A stretch of DNA of 64,000 nt from DASTFP01 sp963816855 (lineage in GTDB: Bacteria; Verrucomicrobiota; Verrucomicrobiia; Chthoniobacterales; Terrimicrobiaceae). The notes beneath the pieces are model-generated. The model had not been told where the DNA came from. It was given only the letters and a program-made list of their open reading frames with translations, and ran no database searches. Every line of letters begins with the position of its first letter. The stretch's first letter is position 1. Below, in pieces: positions 28,872 to 38,603 of this stretch. The stretch spans positions 62,001-126,000 of the forward strand of contig CAWFMA010000022.1 in NCBI GenBank assembly GCA_963816855.1, given 5' to 3'. A program made the translations under genes and the position numbers.

Positions 28872-29618
28872 GGGATTTTTCGCGATTCCTCGTTTCACTT
28901 AGTATGAAGACGACCTTGTTCTGCATTGTCTTTCTCCTCCTCATTGCGGTGAGGTTTGGGGCAAGCCCCTCACAAGGTGCCCCTCCTCGCATCGTGGTTT
29001 CGTCGGAAAGTCCTTTCCCTGCCTCTCCCAAGCCGCGGATGCGGGGCGAGCAGATCTCTACTGAGCTTGTCACAGCCCTGGTAAACAATTTTGCCAGAAC
29101 CATCCACCGCATAGATGAGGGTTTGGCCTTCGTAGGTATGCCCGTTAGGTCGCTGCTTTCCAAGGGCGGGATGCAAGCGTCCGATCGGCAACCGCAAATT
29201 GCTACCGCAGAGAAAAAGCTCGCGTTTGGTTCCAGAAGCGAGCCTTAGGCCAGAATGTTGATACGTGCCCGCTTGGGTGTGACCAAAATCAATTGGTGCT
29301 TCAATAACTTGGACTAGCATAATGTCATTTGTTAAGAACTCGAGAGTAGCACTACTGGCCGATTGGGTAGCGAGTACCGTTCCGGACGATGGTATCCGCA
29401 CGGTCATCATCCCTGACTGTAGTTTCCGTGCGGCGCGGCTTTGTTGCAAAATATACGAAACTCCGTTGGACATAGAACCCCGCGCGTTCCAGTGGCTTCG
29501 AAGGCTCGTTCAACGAGCCGACGCTCTTGACTCATTGGGAAGTTGGAGAACTCGAGGGCCTGCGAGTGCGGGATGCGGGCACTTCACCGGGTCTCCTAGC
29601 TGGCACAATACCATCTCC
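28872..29618. other. No supportable gene
   Basis: Overlapping open frames occur on both strands (28868-29248 plus with a hydrophobic segment, 28970-29473 minus). Neither shows a known family or good ribosome site, and I cannot decide whether either is translated. Confidence 0.4.
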
Positions 29619-30384
29619 GCCTACGAAAGAGCGCTCGAGTCTCCGCGAACAGCTTCATCGCACGAGCCCGCTCGCTCTTGATCGCTGACGTCGTCGCGCG
29701 AGTCAAAGACGTGGTGGAGATTCCCTCTCCAGTTCCGTTCGCCGGTGTGAAAGTCGAGAGGGTCCGCGTTTCCCGCTATCGCAGCACGTTCGACTTAACT
29801 GCCTTGCTGGAAGCCGAGAAGAGCTTCCCACCCAGCAGCTCAAAATCTTCCTTCTTGCTTCGATGGTCGGGTTGCGCCGCCATGAGATCGATCTGTTGCC
29901 CTGGGCTGCTTTTCGCTGGGACGAAGAAGTGATCCGGATTCAGGCGACCGAACACTTTCGCCGAAGTCTCATGAGTCGGAAAGCGACATCCCGATTGATC
30001 GAGAGCTGCTCGCAATATTCAGAGGCTCCTACCCCCGCAGCGGAGGTGAGTTCGTGATCGAAAGCGATTGTGAACCGAACGTGAACTTGCCATACGGTCA
30101 ATATCGCTGCCACCGCGAGATCATAGAGCTGATCAGCTGGCTCCGTTCCAAAGGTGTCGCTTTCAAGGACGCCGCTTCACGCGTTGCGAAAAGAATACGG
30201 TTCTTGGGTCAACCAGCATTTCGGCTTGGTTGCCGCCAGCGAGGCGCTCCGTCATGCAGACATCAAGACGACGTTCAACCATTATATTGAAAACAAAAAG
30301 CGCTCGGTCATCGGTTTTAGCCACCTTCTGAAAGGCGAGCGCACCATCATCCCGATGGATACCAACGCGCAGGGTGCGGCCTGA
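29619..30384 (+). pseudogene. Tyrosine recombinase (phage-type integrase), frameshifted
   Basis: Collinear pieces in three frames: ANSFIARARSLLIADVVARV and SPVPFAGVKVERVRVSRYRS; LKIFLLASMVGLRRHEIDLL (catalytic Arg box I) followed by PWAAFRWDEEVIRIQATEHF; IPIDRELLAIFRGSYPRSGG then EFVIES; TPLHALRKEYGSWVNQHFGL (H/R box) and ASEALRHADIKTTFNHYIEN with the HxxR-H...Tyr arrangement. The order and spacing match chromosomal integrases. At least three frameshifts; inactive. No attachment site or tRNA is visible nearby. Confidence 0.82.
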
Positions 30385-30553
30385 CATTCGCGCCAAAAGC
30401 CTGCTTGCCACTTTTGAGGTAGTGCAAGTCAAGCGCGAGCAAAAATCGGCGCTCGTCTAAACGTATCCTAGGTGGGCTTCCGGCTTCACACGCTTCGCGG
30501 TGCGTTCAGGCCGTTGATGGCGTTGAACGGCGTTCACGCTGCGTCCCGTTCGT

Positions 30554-32833
30554 TTACAACGCGTAGTCTCCCCAGTATCGCTCAATCCGCAGCTGACGAA
30601 TTAACCGCGAGCACTCTTCCAGGTTATCTGCGATCGCATGATAACGTCCTACCAGATCCAACATCCTTAAAGGTTCAGTCACTTTGTGCACATCTAAAAT
30701 TGCGCTCTGGCGGATCTCCTGGACCGTTTCATCCATGGCATTCACGGCCCCGTGCAGGGTTGGAAACTCACGCCGGCAATCGCCCCGCCGAAAGCATTCA
30801 GAAAAAGTGTCTAACATCTGGTGAAACTCGCTGTCCAGGCGCTCGAGCTTTGGCCGCAGCATTGGGTCGGCAGCCTGTGGCAGGTTCTTTCGATAAGAAA
30901 CGAGATGTCCGACCCGAGGCACCAAGGCTTGTAGCTGGCGTAGCAAAGCGCCGATACCAGCCTTCTCTTTCTTTGAATACCCGTGCATCCGAATCCGGTG
31001 AATCACTTGTTGAGCCTCCACCGACCGAATGGCTAACCGGGCCTTAACGCTTTCCTGATGCGGATCTTCCCGTAGCAGCGCTTTGATGCCTGCGAAAAGA
31101 TCCAGTAGATTGTCTCGGAGCAGTCCTTGGGGCAAAACCGGCCAGATCAATCTACTCACCAAAGCCCCAATAAACATTCCCACCATCAAACCGATAAACG
31201 AGTCGATGATGGTCTGTGAGTCGACCGGTTGTTGCGGATTTAGTCCCACAAAGACGCTGATGCTCAAATAAGCAAGTAGGATCCAGAAATTGATCCCAGC
31301 GGTCCGGGCGGTCAGGAATCCTAGGCCAAAGAGAATAACAAACAGCGTCAGATTCATGACGAGATAATTCGCGAGAAACGGTGTGATCAGCAAGAGCACG
31401 ATGATGCATCCAATGAGAACCAGAGAACCGAAAAACGAATTTTGAAAGATCCCCTTATCACCAGTGCCTCCCGCCCGGACAAATGGTCGCGTTAGTACGG
31501 TCTGGATCCAAGCCATAAGCGGAAGTGCATTCGGCCCGGGAGGATGAATCCACAGCAGCAGCGTTATCGCGATAACGCCGACCAAGCCGCTTTTAATACC
31601 AACCTTTACCCAGAACCAGTCGATGCTGGGCGAGAGATCCCAATGGGCTTTGCGTTCTGGCAACGGCTGACCGAAGGGCGGCAGCCCTTCGGTCAAGTTC
31701 CGGATGTTGATTAATTCATCCCGAAGTGAACGCAGTGCGGCGAAATGGGTGCCGAAGACGATAGCCTTCTCAAGCGGTTGGGTAGCGAAGAACCCCTGGT
31801 CACGAAGTTCCTCGATCTTTTTCATCAAGACCGCAAAGACACCCTGCAAGGAACCAGGTGGCAGTTTTTCACCGGGACGATGCGGCGCGGACAAAATGTT
31901 AATTTCCTTCGAAATAGCCTTGCTTAGCAACGCAAGTTCGGCCTGCAGGCGTTCGACAATAGCGGCATCAATTCGGTGCCAATGGGTTAGTAGAAGTGCA
32001 CCTTGAAACAGGCTGATCAGCGAGACCAGGAAAGCATTGTAATTGGAGAGCCGAGCAGCGAAAGAGGGGCTCTCCATTGATCCGGCTTGCAGCAGATTCC
32101 TGAGAACCGATAGTCGCGCCGGAAATGTCTGCCGGATTTCTTCCAGATTGGCGGACGATTCGGCCCCCAGCGCGTATGCTTCGGTTTGAATGGACACCAG
32201 TTCGCCAATCGTCTCGAGGCTTTCGCGGCTGACCGCGACGAATTCTTCGCGGGCGGAACGAGGCCACAAGATCGTTGATACGAGAAGCGCGACCATTGCT
32301 CCCAGAAGAATCTCCTCCGTCCGATCTATACCGACCTGCCAAACCTGATCAGGAGCAGTGATTCCATTCGTGACGACACTTAGCGTTGTTAGCCCAAGCA
32401 AATAGTAGGCATACGGGACTTGGCGCGCCCCGAACTGGCCATATTTGTAACTTGTGATCGCCAGCACTAAAAAAAACACCGGCAGAAAGATCGTGGGCGT
32501 GGAAGTATAATTGCCGACCAGCCAAACACCAACGGCTGCGCCGCCGATGGTTCCGAGCACTCTCATAATCGCTCTAACTGCAATCGAACCGACATACTGA
32601 GCATTCATCAGGACCAGGACCGTCAAAATAGCCCAATTATCGTGGGGTAATCGCAGAACTTCCGTCGCGTACAAAGCCAGAATACCGGCCAACCCCAATT
32701 TGATCCCTTGCCTCACCCGCAGGTCCCGAAGCACTCCTGCAAGTGGCCAGTGCCACTTCCGGTCTGACGAAAGGACACGGTTTTTGACAGCCGTACTCAC
32801 AGTTGCGTTATTTGCCGAGTTGCACGAGGTCAA
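30554..32833 (-). CDS. FUSC-family membrane protein (aromatic acid/fusaric acid efflux type)
   Basis: 759 residues. Two membrane bundles of about six helices each (first roughly 45-195, second roughly 415-560) are each followed by a cytosolic helical domain, the YccS/AaeB architecture. Typical motifs are LPHDNWAILTVLVLMNAQYV in the first bundle and NALPLMAWIQTVLTRPF in the second. These inner-membrane proteins export aromatic acids or related toxic compounds, usually with an AaeA-type periplasmic partner; none is seen here. The first codon is TTG; a GTG at 32800 is another possible start. Intact. Confidence 0.9.
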   Translation of the reverse strand: MTSCNSANNATVSTAVKNRVLSSDRKWHWPLAGVLRDLRVRQGIKLGLAGILALYATEVLRLPHDNWAILTVLVLMNAQYVGSIAVRAIMRVLGTIGGAAVGVWLVGNYTSTPTIFLPVFFLVLAITSYKYGQFGARQVPYAYYLLGLTTLSVVTNGITAPDQVWQVGIDRTEEILLGAMVALLVSTILWPRSAREEFVAVSRESLETIGELVSIQTEAYALGAESSANLEEIRQTFPARLSVLRNLLQAGSMESPSFAARLSNYNAFLVSLISLFQGALLLTHWHRIDAAIVERLQAELALLSKAISKEINILSAPHRPGEKLPPGSLQGVFAVLMKKIEELRDQGFFATQPLEKAIVFGTHFAALRSLRDELINIRNLTEGLPPFGQPLPERKAHWDLSPSIDWFWVKVGIKSGLVGVIAITLLLWIHPPGPNALPLMAWIQTVLTRPFVRAGGTGDKGIFQNSFFGSLVLIGCIIVLLLITPFLANYLVMNLTLFVILFGLGFLTARTAGINFWILLAYLSISVFVGLNPQQPVDSQTIIDSFIGLMVGMFIGALVSRLIWPVLPQGLLRDNLLDLFAGIKALLREDPHQESVKARLAIRSVEAQQVIHRIRMHGYSKKEKAGIGALLRQLQALVPRVGHLVSYRKNLPQAADPMLRPKLERLDSEFHQMLDTFSECFRRGDCRREFPTLHGAVNAMDETVQEIRQSAILDVHKVTEPLRMLDLVGRYHAIADNLEECSRLIRQLRIERYWGDYAL

Positions 32834-33291
32834 GGAGGGTGGAGTAGTTGAGCTGAGAAACTATTTACACCGAAGGCTTTTGGCCTGCTTTGCCGTGGCA
32901 AATGTTGGCGTATGCCGCGAAAGCGGAGAGACCACAATCGAATTGTCAGTTCGTCGCTTTGAGTTGAGAAAACGCACAAAAGATTTGCCGGCGGGTTAGG
33001 TAGCTGGCTGATAGCCAAAGCTGATGAAACACGGGCGGTCGGTAACGCAACGCCGCGGAAAGTACTCACACAAGAAAGTACGGGTAGCTTGCCTCTATCA
33101 ACTCCATTTCGCGGAGTAAATGCGGCCAGTGCCGTCAAGAGAAAGGCCAAAGAACCAGCAAACATTATCAGGCAGACGCGGAATATTTTCATGTTCCGCG
33201 TCTGCAGGTTCTTGCGCAAAGACGACGTCCCCGCATTCCTTTGTCCGCTTCAAAATTTGGGGAAAACGGTTCCAATACCCTACCGCTCTGG
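32834..33291. other. No supportable gene
   Basis: A minus-strand frame at 32830-33219 begins with a hydrophobic signal-like segment (MKIFRVCLIMFAGSLAFLLT from an internal ATG) but the rest has no recognisable features. It could be a small exported protein; unproven. Confidence 0.4.
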
Positions 33292-36200
33292 TTACCCGCC
33301 GCCCCAGATGTCCTCCAGGAACCGGTCCTTCGACCGCAGGTCGGCGAGCCAGGACTGCGCGTCTTCCGCGGAGCCGCCGGTGCGGTTGCGGTAGATGTCG
33401 GCAAGGGCGCCCCGCACTCCCGGCGCCATGGTGTTGGCGTTGCCGCACACGAGGATCGTCGCCCGCTTCTGAATCAGATCCCAGACTTCGTCCTGGTGGG
33501 CCCGCATCTCGTGCTGGACATACCTGCGCCCGTCCACGGACTGGCGGGAAAACACGGTGTGCAGGCGCACCACCCCGCGTTTCTCGAAATCGCGCAACTC
33601 GTCTTCGTAAATGTAGTCCTGCGGGTAGCGGCAGCCGAAGAACAGCACCGAGGGTCCGACCGCCACCCCCCGACCCAGCGTCGCGGCCCGCTCTTGCAGG
33701 AAACCGCGGAACGGCGCTAGGCCGGTTCCGGCACCGACCATGATCATGGGTACGGTCGGGTCCTCGGGCTGGCGGAAGGGAATAGTGGGCTCGCGTACGA
33801 ACACGAACAACGTGCTATTTGCCGTCATGGAAGCCAGGTAGTTGGAGCAGATCCCCTGGAAGACGCCGTCGCCGGCGCGCGCGGGGGCGCACAGAACCCC
33901 CACAGTGATGCTGCAGACCTCCGGCGCGACCAATGCCGAGGAGGAGATGGAGTAGTAGCGGGGCCGCAGCGGCGGCAAAAGGTCAAGGTAGACCTCGAAC
34001 GGTACCCGACAGGCGGGGAACTGATAGAGCAAGTCCAGAGCGGATCGATAGGGCTCCGCCACCCGCTGCCGGTAGCGGGCTTGCGACCCGTCGTCATCCT
34101 TGGCCAGGGCCTCCAGCGCGGCCCGTTGTTCGGCATTGTCGTTGTAGAGGGCCAGCACTTCGATATCTTCGCGGCTGGCGACGTCCTGAAGCTCGACGCA
34201 GCTGCCGAGCACGCCGAGCAGCGGCGCCGGCTCGTCGATGGGCAGGTGGGTGTGTTTGCCGCTCTTGGGGATGATCGTGAGGTACATGCCTGCATCGAGG
34301 GCGAACCGGCGCATGACCCGCCGGATGACATCGACGTCGTTGCGGGGCAGCACGCCGAGGTGGTCCCCGGCGCGGTAGGTCGTTCCTGGCGGGAGCGTCA
34401 CCTCGATGTGGCGGATGGACCGGGCCCACTCGCCCTTGTCGCTCGGCCGCTCCAACTCGCGGTTCTCTCGCACCCGGGCCGGGTGGGCCTTGTACGAGAG
34501 GATGACCGGATTGGTCAGCTGTCGGTTGACGATCGAGATCGACAGGCGCGGGGCGGTGGAGGCAGGTTCGGCCGCGCTCGATGGTAAGTTGAGCGCCGCC
34601 GCGACGTCCCTCCACAGCCCGTCGTGCCAGGCCCGGTACTGCCCGTCGAAGTCAGCCTCGGCATCTCCCGCGCCTCGCGCATGTATACGGCGGGCCCCGT
34701 GCTCCTCCAGTTCGGTGTCGAGCAGCTTCGGCACGGCCTGGTAGGTCGCTGCCCATTGGGTATCGCCGCAGCCGAAGACCGCATAGGATGCCCCTGCACA
34801 GGCGTCCTTGGGCGTTTTCGGATCGCGCAACCAGCGGCAGAACGCGACCCCGTTCTCGGGCGGCGTGCCGTTGTAGGACGAGCACACAAGCAGGATCGCG
34901 CCGTCGGCGGGCACATCGTCGATGTGGTCGTCGAGCGGGCCCAAGATCACCGCGAATCCGCGCTCAGTGCCCTCACTGGCGAGCTTGTTCGCGATTGCCT
35001 CGGCCGTGCCGAGGTTCGACCCGAACAGGACGCGCAACGGTGTGCCGTGTTGGGCCGTCGCGGGCACCGGGGGGACCGCCGGATCGGCTTTCGCCCAGGC
35101 GGCGCGAGCAGCTGTGGGCGCTACGCCCCTGCGGGGCAGCGTGCGGCCCTCGCGGGGCCGGACCTGGATGCGAAACTCGTCGGGCTTGACGGTGAGGGTC
35201 TGCTTCGTCTTGAGCTGGTAGTTCAGATGGTCGACGAGCTCGAAGCGCTTCAGGAGCATACCGAGAACCAGGGTGGCCTCTTGCAACGCGAACTGCCGGC
35301 CGATGCACGCACGCTGCCCGGTGCCGAAAGGCTTGTACGCGTTCGGCGGCAGCGCGGTCTTGTGCTGTGGGGATAGATGGTCGGGATTGAACTGCTCGAC
35401 GTCGGCACCCCAGACGCCCTGATGGCGGTGAAGCATCGGTATGAGCACCGTGAGCCCGATGCCCGCCGGGACCGCATAGCGACCGCCGATGACGGTGTCG
35501 GTGCGCGGCGTGCGGGTGAACAGCGGGGCCGTCGGCCACAGCCGCAGCGACTCCTCGAGGATCTGGAGGACATAGGTCAGCCGGTGCACCTGCTCGTAGC
35601 TGGGCGAGGCGCTGTCACCGAACACCTCGTCGATTTCGGTGCGGGCGCGCTTGGCGTAATCGGGATTCTTGACCAGGTAGTAGATGGCGAAGGAGATTAG
35701 GCCGCTGGTGGTCTCGTGCCCCGCGATCAGGAAGGTCAGGCACTGGGAGATGATGTTGTCGTCAGGCAGTCCCTTGCCGCTTTGGGGGTCGACGCCGGTG
35801 AGCATCCGGCCGAGCAGGTCGCTGTTGTCAGCTGCGCCGCCCTGGCGGCGTTCGGAGATGAGCTTGCCGACAAGGTCCTTCATAAACGTTTGGTCGTCGT
35901 CTAGCTGCCGCTGCTCGCGGATCCGTAACCGATTTAGAGCGGGCAGGCGACGGGCGCGAGCCTGCGCAGTGAGCAGAGAGCGGACCATAGCCTCGACGAA
36001 CGGGTGGGGGGTGTCCCGGTAGAAGGAGTTGAATCGGTAGTCGAACCCGCATAGCGCGATCGTGTCCAGGGTGAGTGCCGTCATGCTGGCCGGCACATCG
36101 ACCTCGTCGCCCGGGTTGAGCCGGGTCCACTTGTCCGTCAGCTGATTGGCGATGTCGAGCATCCTCGGGATGTAGTCCCGCATCGCCTGCAGGCTGAAGG

Positions 36201-36534
36201 GCGCCATCAGGATGTTGTGCGCCCGCTGCCACAAAGGGTCGGTGGTCTCGGAGGTGAACAAACCCCGGCCGGCCAGGCTCTGACTGAGGACCGCGAGCCC
36301 TGCGCTGATCTTTTTGTCGAACCGGGCGTCGTCGCAGATCTCGTTGACCAGATCCGGATCGGAGATCATGAGTCGGGTGCCGGCCGGCACGCTGACCTTG
36401 TAGATGGGGCCATACTGGCGGGCCATCTGGACCAAGCCCTCGACCGGGCTGTGGCTGTCGATGTCGAAGACGTTGCCGAGGAAGGGCACTCCGCGCGGGC
36501 CGGGGATCTCGTCGACGTCGATCGGCGCAGCCAT
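33292..36534 (-). CDS. Self-sufficient cytochrome P450 / NADPH-P450 reductase fusion (CYP102 type)
   Basis: 1080 residues, the length of P450 BM3. P450 part: I-helix AGHETTSG (271-278), ExxR in ILEESLRLWP, heme loop FGTGQRACIG with Cys410. Then a linker, a flavodoxin domain (VLFGSNLGTAEAIANKLASE near 507), and a FAD/NADPH domain with RPRYYSISSS, GAGTGLAPFRGFLQER and the C-terminal DRFLEDIWGGG. CYP102 enzymes hydroxylate fatty acids at subterminal positions using NADPH, in the cytosol. The BM3-type regulator gene is not adjacent. The gene is markedly GC-rich relative to its neighbours (third positions nearly all G/C), pointing to transfer from a high-GC bacterium. Intact. Confidence 0.96.
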   Translation of the reverse strand: MAAPIDVDEIPGPRGVPFLGNVFDIDSHSPVEGLVQMARQYGPIYKVSVPAGTRLMISDPDLVNEICDDARFDKKISAGLAVLSQSLAGRGLFTSETTDPLWQRAHNILMAPFSLQAMRDYIPRMLDIANQLTDKWTRLNPGDEVDVPASMTALTLDTIALCGFDYRFNSFYRDTPHPFVEAMVRSLLTAQARARRLPALNRLRIREQRQLDDDQTFMKDLVGKLISERRQGGAADNSDLLGRMLTGVDPQSGKGLPDDNIISQCLTFLIAGHETTSGLISFAIYYLVKNPDYAKRARTEIDEVFGDSASPSYEQVHRLTYVLQILEESLRLWPTAPLFTRTPRTDTVIGGRYAVPAGIGLTVLIPMLHRHQGVWGADVEQFNPDHLSPQHKTALPPNAYKPFGTGQRACIGRQFALQEATLVLGMLLKRFELVDHLNYQLKTKQTLTVKPDEFRIQVRPREGRTLPRRGVAPTAARAAWAKADPAVPPVPATAQHGTPLRVLFGSNLGTAEAIANKLASEGTERGFAVILGPLDDHIDDVPADGAILLVCSSYNGTPPENGVAFCRWLRDPKTPKDACAGASYAVFGCGDTQWAATYQAVPKLLDTELEEHGARRIHARGAGDAEADFDGQYRAWHDGLWRDVAAALNLPSSAAEPASTAPRLSISIVNRQLTNPVILSYKAHPARVRENRELERPSDKGEWARSIRHIEVTLPPGTTYRAGDHLGVLPRNDVDVIRRVMRRFALDAGMYLTIIPKSGKHTHLPIDEPAPLLGVLGSCVELQDVASREDIEVLALYNDNAEQRAALEALAKDDDGSQARYRQRVAEPYRSALDLLYQFPACRVPFEVYLDLLPPLRPRYYSISSSALVAPEVCSITVGVLCAPARAGDGVFQGICSNYLASMTANSTLFVFVREPTIPFRQPEDPTVPMIMVGAGTGLAPFRGFLQERAATLGRGVAVGPSVLFFGCRYPQDYIYEDELRDFEKRGVVRLHTVFSRQSVDGRRYVQHEMRAHQDEVWDLIQKRATILVCGNANTMAPGVRGALADIYRNRTGGSAEDAQSWLADLRSKDRFLEDIWGGG

Positions 36535-37225
36535 GGATCACACTCGATGCGGCTCGTTGGTACTTCGCATCGCCGATCCTGTCGAGCCAGTGGGACCACC
36601 AGATTTCCGGGCGCGGGCGTACTCGAACGCCAACTCGGCTTGCGGTGGTGGGAGGGTCGCGTGAAACGAGGGCGGCTGCCTTGTTCGTTTACGCGTCATC
36701 TTGAATTGACACCGTCCCCCCTGATCGCGAAGATCGCTTTGTGACGACCGCAAGCGCTTCGCGCGCCGGGCTCCTGACCGTTTTCGCCATTTTCGCCGTC
36801 GACTGATAGGAAATCGCTTTTGGCACTCCGGGGCGTTGGGCGCGGAGCCTGAAGCTGAAAGCGTGCGCTTCCATGGGCGCAGAGTGACAAAAGTGGGCCC
36901 GGAAGTCAAACACGGGAAAGGGTCGTCGAGCCACGAATCGAGGGTCGTTTCGCCCGGCGGGTCGGTGCCGGGAATGCACGCACCCCCCCTCTCGCCAGAG
37001 CCGAGCCGCATCGGCGACAAGCGACGCCGAAGAAGTCCGTCGCCTTCGGCGCTTCAATCTCGAACTCGTCGCCAAGATCCGCCAGACTCGCTCCGAACTC
37101 GGAAGCGACAAGCCCGCGTCGCCGAGATCCTTGACACCGCGCTCGAAGCTTACTTCAAAGCAATGCCGCCTCTCGAGTGATCGAGGAACGACCAAGCGAG
37201 AAACTCGATGAGGTCAATGAACCTA
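36535..37225. other. No supportable gene
   Basis: Several overlapping frames, none convincing. On the plus strand near 37027-37110 a coiled-coil-like stretch (AEEVRRLRRFNLELVAKIRQ) may be a fragment of a decayed gene. Confidence 0.4.
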
Positions 37226-37348
37226 TTAGGTAGGGTCCCAATATAGCACATCGGTGGGCCAGGATTTCGGTTCCCGCATGGCCTTAAGTTTGTCGATCTC
37301 TGTCTTCTTTTGTTTCCGCTCATCAGGCGTCAGGTCATCGTGTTTCAT
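37226..37348 (-). CDS. Small protein coupled to the preceding gene
   Basis: 40 codons, MKHDDLTPDERKQKKTEIDK and on to a WPTDVLYWDPT end. Its ATG overlaps the stop of the upstream gene in an ATGA arrangement, which indicates translational coupling. Charged N-terminal half, aromatic C terminus. Unknown function; confidence rests on the overlap and composition. Confidence 0.45.
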   Translation of the reverse strand: MKHDDLTPDERKQKKTEIDKLKAMREPKSWPTDVLYWDPT

Positions 37349-37956
37349 GGCGGAATGACTTTATCCCTGATGTCGTCGAGTTCTTCATTCCAGCCATTGC
37401 AGTCGTCCCACCACTCTTGACGCGCCCGCTCGAATTGCGACTGGCTGAGCGAGGAGCGCCTGGCGTAGATCTCGCGGGCTTTGCGGATCATGTCAGCTTT
37501 CCGCGCCGCGTATTGCGACACGTAAGTCTGAATTTCTTCAATGTCCGGGTGGACTGCTTTGGCAGCGACGGGCGTTGGTGGTGCGGCTTTCGCCGACTGA
37601 ATGAGCCAGATCTCTTTTCCGGCTGGATGAACCCAGACTGACATGGAGGGCCACCCTGCGGAAGGCTTCGAAAGCCACTCTCTGAATTTGAATCCTTGCT
37701 TAGTCAAAGTTTCCGGAGTTACATCGGCGCTATTCATCACCGAATAGTGAAGGTCAGGGCGCTTGTCTCTATCCGCTTCCTTTTTGAAGTGCTGAGCGAA
37801 AGTGTGGCCGTAAGTGAGGGTCATGAAGGTAATTACTACGACGTCCTCGCCCGGTTTCAGGCGCTTCGAGTAGCGCAAGGCCTTTTGCGGGTCCGATGCC
37901 AAATCGCGTAGGAAGTCGTCGCGCTTCACTTGGTCGCGTGTTAACCCATTTCCCAT
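37345..37956 (-). CDS. Hypothetical cytoplasmic protein
   Basis: 203 residues from the ATG at 37956, chosen because GAGAGAGGT (37961-37969) sits 4 bases upstream; an in-frame ATG at 38022 lacks this. Features: ALRYSKRLKPGEDVVVITFM, FAQHFKKEADRDKRPDLHYS, MSVWVHPAGKEIWLIQSAKA and a C-terminal charged helix ending QEWWDDCNGWNEELDDIRDK. No family recognised. It lies near phage terminase remnants, so a phage or plasmid origin is possible. Confidence 0.7.
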   Translation of the reverse strand: MGNGLTRDQVKRDDFLRDLASDPQKALRYSKRLKPGEDVVVITFMTLTYGHTFAQHFKKEADRDKRPDLHYSVMNSADVTPETLTKQGFKFREWLSKPSAGWPSMSVWVHPAGKEIWLIQSAKAAPPTPVAAKAVHPDIEEIQTYVSQYAARKADMIRKAREIYARRSSLSQSQFERARQEWWDDCNGWNEELDDIRDKVIPP

Positions 37957-38086
37957 AATTACCTCTCTCGTTGTACCAATGTAGTACTGGTTGAAAGCTG
38001 GATCACATCCTTTCGCCAGCAACTTGAGACTAACATGAGATTCGGCGTTTCACAATCGCCCGTTGCGGAAACGGCCATAAGATTAT

Positions 38087-38603
38087 CTAGAAGGCACCGG
38101 GCGTCGATGCACACTCGCCGTTGAGCCTGCGCTGTGGAGCATTCCAGCTGCCTCCGCTTCGGCAATCACTCTGGCGGAATCCCCATAATGACTGGCCCAG
38201 TCATGAACGGGCCCATCTAAGGCCAAGCCGCTGGAGGTAGCCCTGATCGTGCAGCAATTGCTAAGTCCCTCAAGTAAGCGTTCACATGCCGGGATGCGAA
38301 AGCCGAACCCGGGCAGGATCTGACGAAGCCGATTAATGCCCTCCCAGATGTCGAGTGCTCTCGGGACAACTTGCAGTTTCTCAAGCCCACTTCACCAAGC
38401 TCGGTGAGAAATGTCTTCCCGCTTTTCTGAGTCGCGATCGCGTCATGAGGCAGGAAGTGTTTGCCGTAGAGATACCCTTTCGCCAACAGGTGGGCCACGC
38501 GTTGAACCGGCGTAAAATCAAGATCGCTATCGCAATCGATCACGCGAATCTCGGCGCCGACGATCTGGAAATAGATCACCACTGTGTTGAGTGGACTGCC
38601 TAA
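38087..38603 (-). pseudogene. Phage terminase large subunit, C-terminal remnant
   Basis: VIYFQIVGAEIRVIDCDSDL, YLYGKHFLPHDAIATQKSGK and TFLTELGEVGLRNCK match the nuclease half of phage terminase large subunits. After a one-base shift the expected VVPRALDIWEGINRLRQILP and GFRIPACERLLEGLSNC follow, ending at a TAG at 38087. The ATPase half is gone: the remnant is cut at 38603, precisely where an IS5-family element starts. Evidence of a decayed prophage. Confidence 0.8.

Noticed and set aside
36538..37195. Minus-strand frames of 160-168 codons upstream of the P450
   Set aside because: Basic, low-complexity translations without family similarity; no start signal.
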